Shown piece after piece: positions 52,406 to 61,025 of a stretch of DNA of 64,000 nucleotides. The notes under the pieces were generated by a model. That model made no database searches. It saw nothing but the letters and a program-made list of their open reading frames with translations, and had not been told where the DNA came from. Numbering within the stretch: the first letter of the stretch is position 1; each line of letters opens with the position of its first letter. Source of the DNA: JBAXBF01 sp034429745 (GTDB lineage Bacteria; Chloroflexota; Anaerolineae; Anaerolineales; DRKV01); NCBI GenBank assembly GCA_034429745.1, contig DAOUFY010000108.1, forward strand, positions 7,847 to 71,846, read 5' to 3'. The position numbers were made by a program, and so were the translations under genes.

Positions 52406-54019
52406 ATGGCTTTAGCGTTATATAGGAAATGGCGTCCTCGCCGTTGGGAAGATGTGGTTGGTCAGCAACACATTGTGCAGACTCTACGCAATGCGGTGGC
52501 GGCTGAAAAAGTAGCGCATGCCTATTTGTTTGCTGGTCCACGCGGCACCGGCAAGACAACTACTGCCCGCTTGCTGGCTAAAGCAGTTAATTGCTTGCAT
52601 AAAGACTTAGCACAACGACCATGTGATACATGCGAGCCCTGTATTGCCCTCCAAGAAGGTCGCTTTTGGGATTTAATTGAAATTGATGCAGCTTCAAACA
52701 CCAGCGTTGATGATGTTCGCGCGCTGCGGGATAAAATCCATTTTGCTCCAAGTCAAGGAAGGTATAAGGTATATATCATTGATGAGGTGCATATGCTTTC
52801 CACGGCGGCTTTCAATGCATTGCTGAAAACGCTTGAAGAGCCGCCTGCCCATGCGCTCTTTATTTTGGCGACTACAGACGTGCATAAAGTGCCCGCTACT
52901 GTGCTTTCACGTTGTCAACGGCATGAATTTCGCAGAATTCCCCTGAATGAAATGGTGAATTATTTGAGCTTGAAAAGTAAGGAAGAGGGCTTGAAAGTGG
53001 AACCCGCTGCTTTGCAGCTTATTGCGCGCCAATCCAGTGGTTGTTTGCGGGATGCCATTTCTCTTTTAGATCAAATAGCTAGTGGGGCTGAAGAGATTGA
53101 TCTGTCGTTGGTGCATTCGGTCTTGGGAACTACCACTAGTCAAGACATTATCACCTTGCTGGAAACATTGAGGACTAGAGAATATGCAAAGGGTATAGCA
53201 GTTATTCAACAGGCTTTGGAGCGCGGTGTGGACCCCAAGCAGTTCGCTCGTCAATGGATAGATTTTCTGCGCATGGTGTTGTTAGTGAAAATGGGTGATG
53301 CCATAACTCTGGATGTCAGTCCGGAAGTCCTTAAGGAAATTCAGAAATATGCTCAAGCATTTACTATTCCCACTTTATTGGGGTATATAAAAGCGGTGAA
53401 CCAAGAAGATAATGAAAGGCGCAATCTCTGGCTGCCTTCTTTGCCGCTTGAAATGTCTTATGTTGAGTGCATGCTGATTGAGGAGAAGAAAAGCCCTATA
53501 GCTGAAGACGCCGGGGTTGCTTCTCAAGCTGCAAAACCTGCACCATCAGTCAGTCAGCCGGCCGGCAGTGTGCTGTCTGCTGAAGGAAGAGAAAAACACC
53601 CAACCGTTGCCTTAAAAACTGCTCCACCTACACCTGCAAAGGATTTTACTCCGCTTGAGGAAAAGCCGCTTTTTGATAAGGTACGCCAACAATGGCGGGC
53701 TATTCTTGCAGCTGCCCGCAAGATGAACCCGCAGACTCAAGCTTTGCTGAATTCTGTCAAACTGGTTGGAATGCGGGATGGAGCATTAACAATAGATTGT
53801 CTCAGTGAGTTTATTAGAGCGAAAATTGAAAGTGATGATCATCTGGCTATTGCTCGGCGCGCAATTAAAGAAGTGATTCAACAGGAACTAAAGCTGCATT
53901 GTGTAGTGCTTGGTGAACAGGTGGCTCAGCTTCCCGAAGATGTTGAGCCGGATGGTATGATTGCTGTAGCGGTTAATGAATATGGTGGTAAAATTGGAGA
54001 GGTTATTGAAGAACAATAG
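52406..54019 (+). CDS. dnaX: DNA polymerase III subunit gamma/tau
   Basis: Clamp-loader ATPase of the replisome, 537 aa. Starts with ALYRKWRPRRWEDVVGQQHI. Walker A GPRGTGKTTTARLLAKA near 44, a four-Cys zinc module ending PCDTCEPC, Walker B YIIDEVHML, and the sensor ATTDVHKVPATVLSRCQR. Residues 360-420 are a Pro/Ala-rich linker, and the rest is a short tau-like domain. I did not find a clear internal slippery site for making gamma. AAGGAA precedes the ATG. Confidence 0.96.
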   Translation: MALALYRKWRPRRWEDVVGQQHIVQTLRNAVAAEKVAHAYLFAGPRGTGKTTTARLLAKAVNCLHKDLAQRPCDTCEPCIALQEGRFWDLIEIDAASNTSVDDVRALRDKIHFAPSQGRYKVYIIDEVHMLSTAAFNALLKTLEEPPAHALFILATTDVHKVPATVLSRCQRHEFRRIPLNEMVNYLSLKSKEEGLKVEPAALQLIARQSSGCLRDAISLLDQIASGAEEIDLSLVHSVLGTTTSQDIITLLETLRTREYAKGIAVIQQALERGVDPKQFARQWIDFLRMVLLVKMGDAITLDVSPEVLKEIQKYAQAFTIPTLLGYIKAVNQEDNERRNLWLPSLPLEMSYVECMLIEEKKSPIAEDAGVASQAAKPAPSVSQPAGSVLSAEGREKHPTVALKTAPPTPAKDFTPLEEKPLFDKVRQQWRAILAAARKMNPQTQALLNSVKLVGMRDGALTIDCLSEFIRAKIESDDHLAIARRAIKEVIQQELKLHCVVLGEQVAQLPEDVEPDGMIAVAVNEYGGKIGEVIEEQ

Positions 54020-54045
54020 CGTGAGAAGAGAAAGGACGCAGCAGT

Positions 54046-54393
54046 ATGGCAAAAGGATATAAGGGCGGATTTCAAAGGGGGGGCGGCTTTGGTGATCCCA
54101 TGGGTATGATACAGCAGTTGCAGAAGCAACTGAACGAAGCCCAGCAAAGTCTTGAAGAAGAACTTGTAACTGCTACTGTTGGCGGTGGAGCTGTAAAGGT
54201 AACCATGACGGGAAGCCAAGTGTGCAAATCGGTTGAAATTAGTCCCAGCGTGTTTGAAGAAGGCGATGTAGAAATGCTGCAGGACTTAATTTTGGCTGCC
54301 TTTCAGCAAGCTCAAGAGAAAGCAAAAGCTTTAACTGCCGAACGATTAGGTCCCCTTACAGCCGGGCTTGGTGGTTTGCCGGGGCTGTTCTAG
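54046..54393 (+). CDS. nucleoid-associated protein YbaB/EbfC
   Basis: A 115-aa DNA-binding protein. A Gly/Phe-rich start (GGFQRGGGFGDPMGM) is followed by the helix IQQLQKQLNEAQQSLEEELV and a strand region with VTMTGSQVCKSVEI, as in the family. Placed between dnaX and recR, its conserved neighbourhood across bacteria. Forms tweezer-like dimers in known homologs. Confidence 0.95.
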   Translation: MAKGYKGGFQRGGGFGDPMGMIQQLQKQLNEAQQSLEEELVTATVGGGAVKVTMTGSQVCKSVEISPSVFEEGDVEMLQDLILAAFQQAQEKAKALTAERLGPLTAGLGGLPGLF

Positions 54394-54405
54394 TGGAGGG
54401 CAACA

Positions 54406-55014
54406 ATGCTCTTGCTGCCACAGCCAGTCCAAAACTTGGTGGATGCGTTTTCCAAGCTGCCGGGGATTGGGCCTAAAACAGCTTCGCGGTTAACTTTTTT
54501 TCTGCTTCACGCGCCAGATTCTCTATCGCTAGAGTTAGCGGATGCGCTGAAAGCCCTTAAGGAGGGCACAACTCAATGCAAAAATTGTTTTCATATCACT
54601 GCAGCCGGGAGGGAGCTGTGTGAGATTTGCAGTGATCCGAGCCGCGAGCGCGAGATGATCTGTGTTGTTGAAGACGCGCTAGATGTTATCGCATTAGAAC
54701 GAGTAGGCGGCTACCGTGGATTGTACCACGTTCTCCAGGGTGTCCTTTCTCCGATTGAGGGCGTGGGGCCGGATGACTTACGAATAAAAGAATTGCTGCA
54801 GCGAGTACACGGCAGTGAGCAAATTAAAGAAGTGATCTTGGCGACTAACCCGAGTTTGGAGGGAGATGCTACAGCCATGTATCTCAGCCAGCAATTGGCG
54901 AGTTGCAACGTAAGGGTTACTCGTTTGGCACGCGGCTTGCCTATGGGCGGAGATTTGGAGTATGCAGATCAGACCACCCTGCTGCGAGCCTTGCAGGGAC
55001 GGCAGGAGATTTAA
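54406..55014 (+). CDS. recR: recombination protein RecR
   Basis: Part of the RecFOR system loading RecA on gapped DNA, 202 aa. The helix-hairpin-helix is FSKLPGIGPKTASRLTFFLL. The zinc module is CKNCFHITAAGRELCEIC. The Toprim region is MICVVEDALDVIALE, and RGLPMGGDLEYADQTTLLRALQGR closes the protein. It lies 12 bp after ybaB. Confidence 0.97.
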   Translation: MLLLPQPVQNLVDAFSKLPGIGPKTASRLTFFLLHAPDSLSLELADALKALKEGTTQCKNCFHITAAGRELCEICSDPSREREMICVVEDALDVIALERVGGYRGLYHVLQGVLSPIEGVGPDDLRIKELLQRVHGSEQIKEVILATNPSLEGDATAMYLSQQLASCNVRVTRLARGLPMGGDLEYADQTTLLRALQGRQEI

Positions 55015-55037
55015 GGATCAGAAGAGGCGGATGAGCT

Positions 55038-56420
55038 ATGGCGCAAAAACCACCTTTAGCAACCGGCACTTTGCTTAACCGCCGTTATCGCATTGTGCGC
55101 TTGTTAGGGCAAGGGGGTTTTGGCGCTGTGTATCGAGCCTGGGATTTAAACCTCAATCGCCCTTGTGCGGTTAAAGAAAATACCGATGTTTCTCTTGAAG
55201 CGGTGCGCCAATTTAGTCGCGAAGCTTCTCTGCTTGCCAATTTAAGCCATCCGAATTTGCCGCGAGTTACCGATCACTTCAGCATCCCCGGTCAGGGGCA
55301 GTACCTAGTGATGGACTTTATTGAGGGTGAAGATTTAAGGGAGATGGTGGAAAAGTCCTTTGAACCGTTGCCCGAAGAGCAAGTACTGCCTTGGATCATT
55401 CAAGTTTGCGATGCGCTTTCCTATTTGCACTCATTACCCCAACCAATTATTCATCGCGACCTTAAGCCGGCAAATATCCGCATTACCCCGCAAGGAAAAG
55501 CCTATTTAGTTGACTTTGGAATTGCTAAAATTTATGACCCTCAATTGCACACAACTTCTGGAGCAAAAGCTCTTTCGCCCGGCTATTCACCCCCCGAACA
55601 ATATGGGCAAGGAAGAACAGATGCCCGTTCGGATGTTTATGCACTTGGGGCAACTCTCTACACCCTTTTGACAGGTCAAAGACCGCCGGATAGTGTGGAC
55701 TTGTTAACTGCAACTGCCCCAAAGTTGCCCTCAGTGCGCTCGTTGAACCCTAAAGTATCGCCGGCGTTAAGCATGGTGATTGAAAAAGCCATGCAGCTTG
55801 ATAGAAACCTGCGTTTTCAAAATATTGAAGAATTCAAAGAAGCCCTGCTTAGCATTATGGAAGCTAAGCAAAAGAACAAAAATCGCTGGCAAAGAATAGG
55901 AATTTGGGCCGGTTTAGGCTTTGGGCTGCTATTGCTTGTAATGGCTGTCTTCAGTGTAAGGGGCTGTCAGCGGATTACACCCGGCGCGGGAACACCAATA
56001 AATGCACCAACAGTGCAGCCACTCTTGACTGGAATTATGCAGCGCATTAGTGGTTCACTGACCCCTCAAGAAGGATTAGAAGAGAGCACCCCATCCCCAA
56101 CGCCTTCAGGAATACAGGAAGAGATTGTCTCTCCAACTGTAGAGATACAGCCAACACAGCCCTATCTCATTTATGTGCGGGAAGGACCAGGACGAGAATA
56201 TCCTGTCATCGGAGAGATTCGCAATGAGACTCGTTTTAATGTCATTGGGCGCAATCGCGAAGGTGATTGGCTGTATATTATGCTTTCCAATGGTGAAGAA
56301 GGATGGGCATTTGCGGAAGTGATCACGTATTACACGGGCTATCAAGGTGATGTTGAGGCTTTGCCAACTGTTAAACCCATCGTTACTCCTCCTGCGACAA
56401 CAACAAAACCTCCACCTTAA
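55038..56420 (+). CDS. membrane Ser/Thr protein kinase with extracellular SH3 domain
   Basis: A 460-aa PknB-type kinase. The kinase domain (residues 14-270) has the Gly loop LLGQGGFGAVYRA, Lys of CAVKEN, HRDLKPANIRI (catalytic Asp near 142), DFGIAK and the SPPEQYGQ P+1 region. A membrane helix spans about 288-308. Outside, a Thr/Pro linker leads to a bacterial SH3 domain at about 375-440 (VREGPGREYPVIGEI, EGWAFAEVI) that could bind cell-wall glycan. It follows recR by 23 bp. Confidence 0.93.
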   Translation: MAQKPPLATGTLLNRRYRIVRLLGQGGFGAVYRAWDLNLNRPCAVKENTDVSLEAVRQFSREASLLANLSHPNLPRVTDHFSIPGQGQYLVMDFIEGEDLREMVEKSFEPLPEEQVLPWIIQVCDALSYLHSLPQPIIHRDLKPANIRITPQGKAYLVDFGIAKIYDPQLHTTSGAKALSPGYSPPEQYGQGRTDARSDVYALGATLYTLLTGQRPPDSVDLLTATAPKLPSVRSLNPKVSPALSMVIEKAMQLDRNLRFQNIEEFKEALLSIMEAKQKNKNRWQRIGIWAGLGFGLLLLVMAVFSVRGCQRITPGAGTPINAPTVQPLLTGIMQRISGSLTPQEGLEESTPSPTPSGIQEEIVSPTVEIQPTQPYLIYVREGPGREYPVIGEIRNETRFNVIGRNREGDWLYIMLSNGEEGWAFAEVITYYTGYQGDVEALPTVKPIVTPPATTTKPPP

Positions 56421-56526
56421 ACAAAGCTTTAGAACAAGGCGCATCGTTACGAATTTCGAACAATAAGCCCCATAGTTGTATTCTACCTAGTAGGAATAAT
56501 CAAACTCCAATCAAGTGTTCGGTAGT

Positions 56527-56555
56527 ACTGCCATTCAGGATGTTGGGATGGCAGT
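56527..56555 (+). terminator. hairpin after the kinase gene
   Basis: ACTGCCAT (56527-56534) pairs with ATGGCAGT (56548-56555) around a 13-nt loop. A T/A-rich stretch follows some ten bases later. It lies in a 174-bp gap that also carries the strong AGGAGG site of the next gene. Confidence 0.45.
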
Positions 56556-56594
56556 CATGAGTAATATTATTTTAATTTAGATAGGAGGTTAACG

Positions 56595-57380
56595 ATGAAA
56601 GGAAAACAAAAGCTCTTTGTCATTATAGGCTGCAGCTTGCTCTTGTGGGCCGGTTTTTGGTTGATGGCAGCACCAATGAAAACCCAAGGCAAAGGAGAGA
56701 ATAGCGCGTCAAACTCATTGGCGGCGGCGACGAAAGCTTCTCCCACGGCTAAACCCGCCTCTGGAAAGGAAGGGATGCTGGCGTCTATTAAAAAGCTGCA
56801 AAAAGACAAAAAACTAGGCAGCGATGCAGAAAATGGAACTTTTTATGAGTTGGAGGATTTTGAAAGAAGTGAGGCGAGGCTACAATACATTTTTTGGTAC
56901 ACCACAGATTACGCTCCTAAAAATTTTATCCTGAGAGCGGATGTGGAATGGGAATCAGCTAGCACAACAGCAAATTGGAAAGATTCCGGTTTTGGCATCG
57001 TGTTTCATGAGAGTGAGGACCAAAATTTTTTTTACTTAGTTCAGGTATTGCTGGATGGAAATATAAAAGTTTGGCGTATGAATTTGTTAGCAGAAAATTA
57101 CCTTGGTAAAAGGTGGGTTTTATTGGCAGAAAAGTATTACGGAAAACCAGAAACTCCTAAAGGACAAACTCATTTAGATCTTGTTGTTAATCAAGACCGA
57201 GTGTATGTTTACCTCAACAATAAACTGGCAATCAGTGCCTATGATCACCCTATGAAAACACATCCAATTTTTGGAGAAGGGAAGTTGGCGTTTACTGTTG
57301 TTTCTGGCACCAATGCTGGTTTTGGAACGTGGGTAAAAATGTCAAATATCGAATTATGGGAAATGAAAAGCTTGGATTGA
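56595..57380 (+). CDS. exported beta-sandwich-like protein, paralog A
   Basis: A 261-aa protein with an N-terminal membrane or signal segment (VIIGCSLLLWAGFWLMA, residues 8-25), a Thr/Ala-rich spacer, and one domain at about 55-260. The domain begins with a helical IKKLQKDKKLG, then NFILRADVEWESAS, HLDLVVNQDRVYVYLNNKLA and the final NIELWEM. It shares this layout with the next gene and with the protein at 43.4 kb. It has no catalytic motif I recognise. A strong AGGAGG site is present. Confidence 0.8.
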   Translation: MKGKQKLFVIIGCSLLLWAGFWLMAAPMKTQGKGENSASNSLAAATKASPTAKPASGKEGMLASIKKLQKDKKLGSDAENGTFYELEDFERSEARLQYIFWYTTDYAPKNFILRADVEWESASTTANWKDSGFGIVFHESEDQNFFYLVQVLLDGNIKVWRMNLLAENYLGKRWVLLAEKYYGKPETPKGQTHLDLVVNQDRVYVYLNNKLAISAYDHPMKTHPIFGEGKLAFTVVSGTNAGFGTWVKMSNIELWEMKSLD

Positions 57381-57411
57381 GCCGAGCAAGCCATCATCAA
57401 CAGAATGGATA

Positions 57412-57448
57412 CATTCAGGCTACAGCTTATGCAGCTGCGAGCTGAATG
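57412..57448 (+). repeat. intergenic hairpin between paralogs
   Basis: CATTCAG (57412-57418) pairs with CTGAATG (57442-57448), enclosing a smaller CAGCT/AGCTG stem. It may act as a transcript-processing or partial termination site between the two paralogous genes. Confidence 0.35.
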
Positions 57449-57497
57449 GACCAATGGTTAATGGCAATCATACACAGCGATAAAATGAGAGGGTTAG

Positions 57498-58259
57498 ATG
57501 AAAAATGGTAACCGAATATTTATCATGCTGCTTGTCTTTGTGATCAGTGCGTTTGTCTTTGCTGGCCCAAAACCAATTGAGGCGGTGGAGGCGGAGAGGA
57601 AGGGTGGCATTTCAATGGCGCCAGTGATAACGAAAACTGTGGCGGCTCAAGAGGGTGAAAAGCGAATGGTGGAATTTGTTAAAAAGCTGCAAAAGCAGAA
57701 GAGACTTAACGCAGGTGCAGAAAAGGGAAATTATAAAAAACTTGCTGATGTTGAAATGACTGCTGATAAAATCCATGAATTTTCCAGAAAAGAAAGCGGG
57801 TTTTCTCCTAAAGATTTTGTTTTGCGTATGGATGCAACATGGGAATTGGCTAGCCCTAAAGCTGATATGAGCAAAGCTTCTTTTGGTGTTGAGTTTCATA
57901 ACACTGATGACAAATATTTATATCATGTGCAACTATATTTTAGTAAAATAGTGTATATTGGAAGGTATAATGAATATAAACCTGAAAAATCTCAATGGAC
58001 TGCTTTAGATATCGAAAAGTATGGAAATTTGGGTGCTTCTGCAGGCGATGTTCATGTGGATATTGTTGTAAATCAAGGGCAAGTATATGTGTATCTTGAC
58101 AATAAATATGTTGCCAGTGCCTATGATCCTGCCATGACATCTTCTAGTTTATTTGAAAAGGGCAAGTTAGCCTTTATAGGTTGGAGCGATTCAAAAGCCG
58201 GTCCCGAAATCCGGGTGAAGCTGAGCAACGTTGAACTATGGGAGATAGCAGAAAATTAG
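57498..58259 (+). CDS. exported beta-sandwich-like protein, paralog B
   Basis: A 253-aa protein with an N-terminal hydrophobic segment IMLLVFVISAFVFAGPKP that may be a cleaved signal peptide. The domain matches paralog A throughout: VKKLQKQKRLNAGAEKGNYK, DFVLRMDATWELASPKAD, VDIVVNQGQVYVYLDNKYVA and NVELWEI. The two copies are adjacent and in the same direction, a tandem duplication now well diverged. Function unknown; a binding or adhesive role is a guess from the fold type. Confidence 0.8.
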   Translation: MKNGNRIFIMLLVFVISAFVFAGPKPIEAVEAERKGGISMAPVITKTVAAQEGEKRMVEFVKKLQKQKRLNAGAEKGNYKKLADVEMTADKIHEFSRKESGFSPKDFVLRMDATWELASPKADMSKASFGVEFHNTDDKYLYHVQLYFSKIVYIGRYNEYKPEKSQWTALDIEKYGNLGASAGDVHVDIVVNQGQVYVYLDNKYVASAYDPAMTSSSLFEKGKLAFIGWSDSKAGPEIRVKLSNVELWEIAEN

Positions 58260-58268
58260 GTTGGCTGA

Positions 58269-59165
58269 ATGAACATTGAATGGTTCTTGAATATGTTATT
58301 ACGGGATTTAGCAAACCTGTGGGAACAAGTAATCCAGGGGCTGATGCCGGTTACAGGGTATTTTGACTGGATCCTTGCGGCGCGTCTGGTGCTAACACTG
58401 ATTCTGTGCGGCTTAATTGGATTGGAGCGATCGGGGCATGAAAGTGCGACAGGATTTAGGCCGCATATTTTAGTTGGGTTAGGTGCCTGTCTGATGACAA
58501 TGGCAGGCATCTATGCCCTGCCAGAAAGCAGTAGTATGCGCGACCCGATGCGGGTTGCGAGTTATGTGGTTTCAGGCATTGGATTTTTGGGCGCAGGAGC
58601 TATCCTGCGTCATGGGGCTATTGTGCAAGGAGTAACTACTGCAGCCAGTATATGGGGCTGTGCGGGAATTGGGATTGCAGTCGGTGCAGGCTTGGGAATG
58701 CAAGCCATTTTTTTCACTATGCTGGTGCTGTTTACCTTGGTTGTGTTGGAGTGGGTGGAGGAGCGCTTGACTCAGCGGGGAAGAGAAAAGTATTTGAACA
58801 TTCACCTCAAAGATGCCAACCGAGCAGTAGGAAAAGTTCTAACGGCATTGAGCCGGCTTGGGGTAAAGGTGAAAAAAGCGAATGTTGTGCCGGCTGAAGG
58901 AGAGACTTCGCTGTTAATGGTTGAATTAACTCAGCCGATGAAAGCTCCGGCGATGGCAAACTTGGTTAAACAACTGCTTTTTCTTAAATCAATTTTGCAT
59001 GTTGATGTTGGGTATCTCACCAATGAACAACTGAGACAAATGGTGCTGGAACAAGATTCGATAAAAGATGATGAAAAGAGTGATACCGATAAGCTAGAAC
59101 AAGAAACAAAGGCTCTCTTTGAGGACCTCAATTTAGGTGATGAGGAACAGGATTTTCACCCGTGA
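58269..59165 (+). CDS. MgtC/SapB family membrane protein
   Basis: A 298-aa protein with about five membrane helices. The MgtC signature GLIGLERSGHESATGFRPH is near residue 50, then YVVSGIGFLGAGAIL and VQGVTTAASIWGCAGIGIAVG. The C-terminal cytoplasmic part (about 175-265) looks like an ACT-type domain, followed by an acidic tail. Members influence magnesium or acid stress and ATP-synthase regulation in pathogens; in free-living bacteria the role is unclear. It starts 9 bp after paralog B. Confidence 0.9.
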   Translation: MNIEWFLNMLLRDLANLWEQVIQGLMPVTGYFDWILAARLVLTLILCGLIGLERSGHESATGFRPHILVGLGACLMTMAGIYALPESSSMRDPMRVASYVVSGIGFLGAGAILRHGAIVQGVTTAASIWGCAGIGIAVGAGLGMQAIFFTMLVLFTLVVLEWVEERLTQRGREKYLNIHLKDANRAVGKVLTALSRLGVKVKKANVVPAEGETSLLMVELTQPMKAPAMANLVKQLLFLKSILHVDVGYLTNEQLRQMVLEQDSIKDDEKSDTDKLEQETKALFEDLNLGDEEQDFHP

Positions 59166-59569
59166 AAATATCTTAGAGAAAGACCTCATCAACTCTTCAA
59201 AAGCAAAATCTCTTGACTCTTGTTTTGTTTTTTTCTATAATTATCTATAAAAGGGATATTTCCCATGATTTGCCCCTTGGTAGAGTTATACTAGCTGATA
59301 GTCATTATCCAATAATATAGATGAATTAATTTATTGCCAATACAACACTAAACAAATTAGCTTTGACTCACATTTCAGCGAAAGCGAGAGTTGAAGGACG
59401 ATAAAGGAATAACGTTTAGTAACAAAGAATTGGCATTGTGAACTTAGTTCCTCATTGTTTCCCTTTGTAAATACATCGCCAACATAATAATACGTCTTTC
59501 GACGTCAAAGAGAACCTCATGACTCAAACCGATGTGAGGCTGAAAAGGTTTAAGAAGGGAGAGTCTGTT
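59166..59569 (+). promoter_or_regulatory. 404-bp leader region with strong promoter ahead of the surface-protein genes
   Basis: TTGACT (59213-59218), a 17-bp spacer and TATAAT (59236-59241) form a near-consensus promoter. The first likely start codon is at 59570, so the leader would be over 300 nt. It contains small hairpins such as GGGA-TATT-TCCC and ACGTC-TTTC-GACGT near 59505. No small frame stands out. It may be a regulatory leader or contain a separate small RNA. Confidence 0.6.
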
Positions 59570-61003
59570 ATGTTAAACTTGCGGCCTTTAGGGAGATTAA
59601 TTGTGCCCTGCATGCTGTTGGTTGTCATGATTGCTTTAAATGCTTGCTTTAGAGTGGAAAATCAGCCAAGAGTATGGATTGATTACCCGCGCGATGGTTT
59701 AACCCTGCCACCCCATACGCAATTAGAGATATTATCTCATGCCTATGCTCGCCGTGGGGTGGGTGAAGTGGTTCTTTTAGTGAATGGGGTAGAAATGCAA
59801 CGTGGTCGTCCGTCAGGAGAGAATGCAAGCTCGGTCAAGATGAAGCATGTATGGAATCCTCCTGATGCCGGTTCTTATTCGTTAGAGCTTATTGCTTATG
59901 ATACGGCGGGAAACCCAAGCCCGCCGGCATTGGTGCGAGTTGAAGTAAAAGGTATGAAGCCACAACAGCAAGTTGGTTCAATTGATATAGCTTTAGAAAA
60001 AGTTGAGCCTCTTGTAAGTGGATACAAAGGTGAATACCCGATATGCCAACTTGTTGTGGTTGCTCGCAATCGCGGTGATGCTGCAACCGATAGAGATTTT
60101 CAAGCGCAATTGTATTACAACGGAGTTTTAAATCAATCTCGAGATATTGCCGCTGGCCTTCAGCCTCAAAGTGAAACTGTAGTGGATTTCAATTTTTCTT
60201 TTACTACCACAGCAACAATTGGAATTGTGCTGGACGCCGCTAATACCATTGCTGAAACAGATGAAAATAACAATTCAGTGGTAAAGACGATAGAATGTGT
60301 TGGAGAAGCTCCGCTTGCTGCTGCAACCGCCAGTCCTGAGATTACAGGGACAATAGAACCGAGTTTGACCCCAACAACCCAAATAGTCTGTCCGCCGCAA
60401 GCTGTGGCACTTCAAGATGCAAAGTGCCGAGCTGGGCCTAGCAAAGCCTATGATGTTGTCGGTGGTTTATCTGCCGGCAATGCTGCAACAGTAATTGGAC
60501 GCAACCCAGACAACACGTGGTATCTTGTAGAAGGGGCAGCCGGTCGTTCATGTTGGATTTCAGCAAGTTTGTTGTCCTTGAGCACAGACCAATGCCGCAT
60601 TCCGATTGGCCCGGTTCCGCCGCTTCCAACTACCCCAGTACCTCAACCGGAAGAACCTGAAATAGAACCACAGCAGCCTAGTGGCGAAGATACTACTCCG
60701 CCGCCTGCTCCTCAGCCAGCTGTGCCGGCAAATGGAGCAAGTTTGGAGTGCCGTCAGTCTCAGAACTTAGTATGGGTTCCAGTTTCTGATGCTAGCGGTA
60801 TTGCCGGATATGACGTGGAGCTTGAAGTGCTGATACAAAAGAAATGGCAATCTGCAGCGAGGTATGAATCCATAAAAGGAAAACAACTGACAGTAAGTGT
60901 TGAATGCGGCAGCAAGTATCGCTGGCGAGTGCGTGCTCAAGATGGGGCGGGCAATTACTCTGACTGGTCAGCATGGTCTTCCTTTAACGTGCAGCTGCCT
61001 TAA
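59570..61003 (+). CDS. multidomain surface lipoprotein (Ig-like, CARDB, SH3, FN3)
   Basis: A 477-aa lipoprotein with lipobox LNAC near residue 27. Domains in order: an Ig-like domain at about 33-130 (VLLVNGVEMQRG, YDTAGNPSPP), a CARDB domain at about 140-245 (DAANTIAETDENNNSVVKTI), a bacterial SH3-like domain at about 275-340 (CRAGPSKAYDVVGGLSAG), a Pro-rich linker, and an FN3-like domain at about 385-475 (YRWRVRAQDGAGNYSDW). It appears built for adhesion or envelope binding. I chose the ATG after AAGGGAGAG; an upstream start would place a charged stretch before the signal. Confidence 0.87.
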   Translation: MLNLRPLGRLIVPCMLLVVMIALNACFRVENQPRVWIDYPRDGLTLPPHTQLEILSHAYARRGVGEVVLLVNGVEMQRGRPSGENASSVKMKHVWNPPDAGSYSLELIAYDTAGNPSPPALVRVEVKGMKPQQQVGSIDIALEKVEPLVSGYKGEYPICQLVVVARNRGDAATDRDFQAQLYYNGVLNQSRDIAAGLQPQSETVVDFNFSFTTTATIGIVLDAANTIAETDENNNSVVKTIECVGEAPLAAATASPEITGTIEPSLTPTTQIVCPPQAVALQDAKCRAGPSKAYDVVGGLSAGNAATVIGRNPDNTWYLVEGAAGRSCWISASLLSLSTDQCRIPIGPVPPLPTTPVPQPEEPEIEPQQPSGEDTTPPPAPQPAVPANGASLECRQSQNLVWVPVSDASGIAGYDVELEVLIQKKWQSAARYESIKGKQLTVSVECGSKYRWRVRAQDGAGNYSDWSAWSSFNVQLP

Positions 61004-61025
61004 GAGATAGTAGGAGGTAGTGAAT

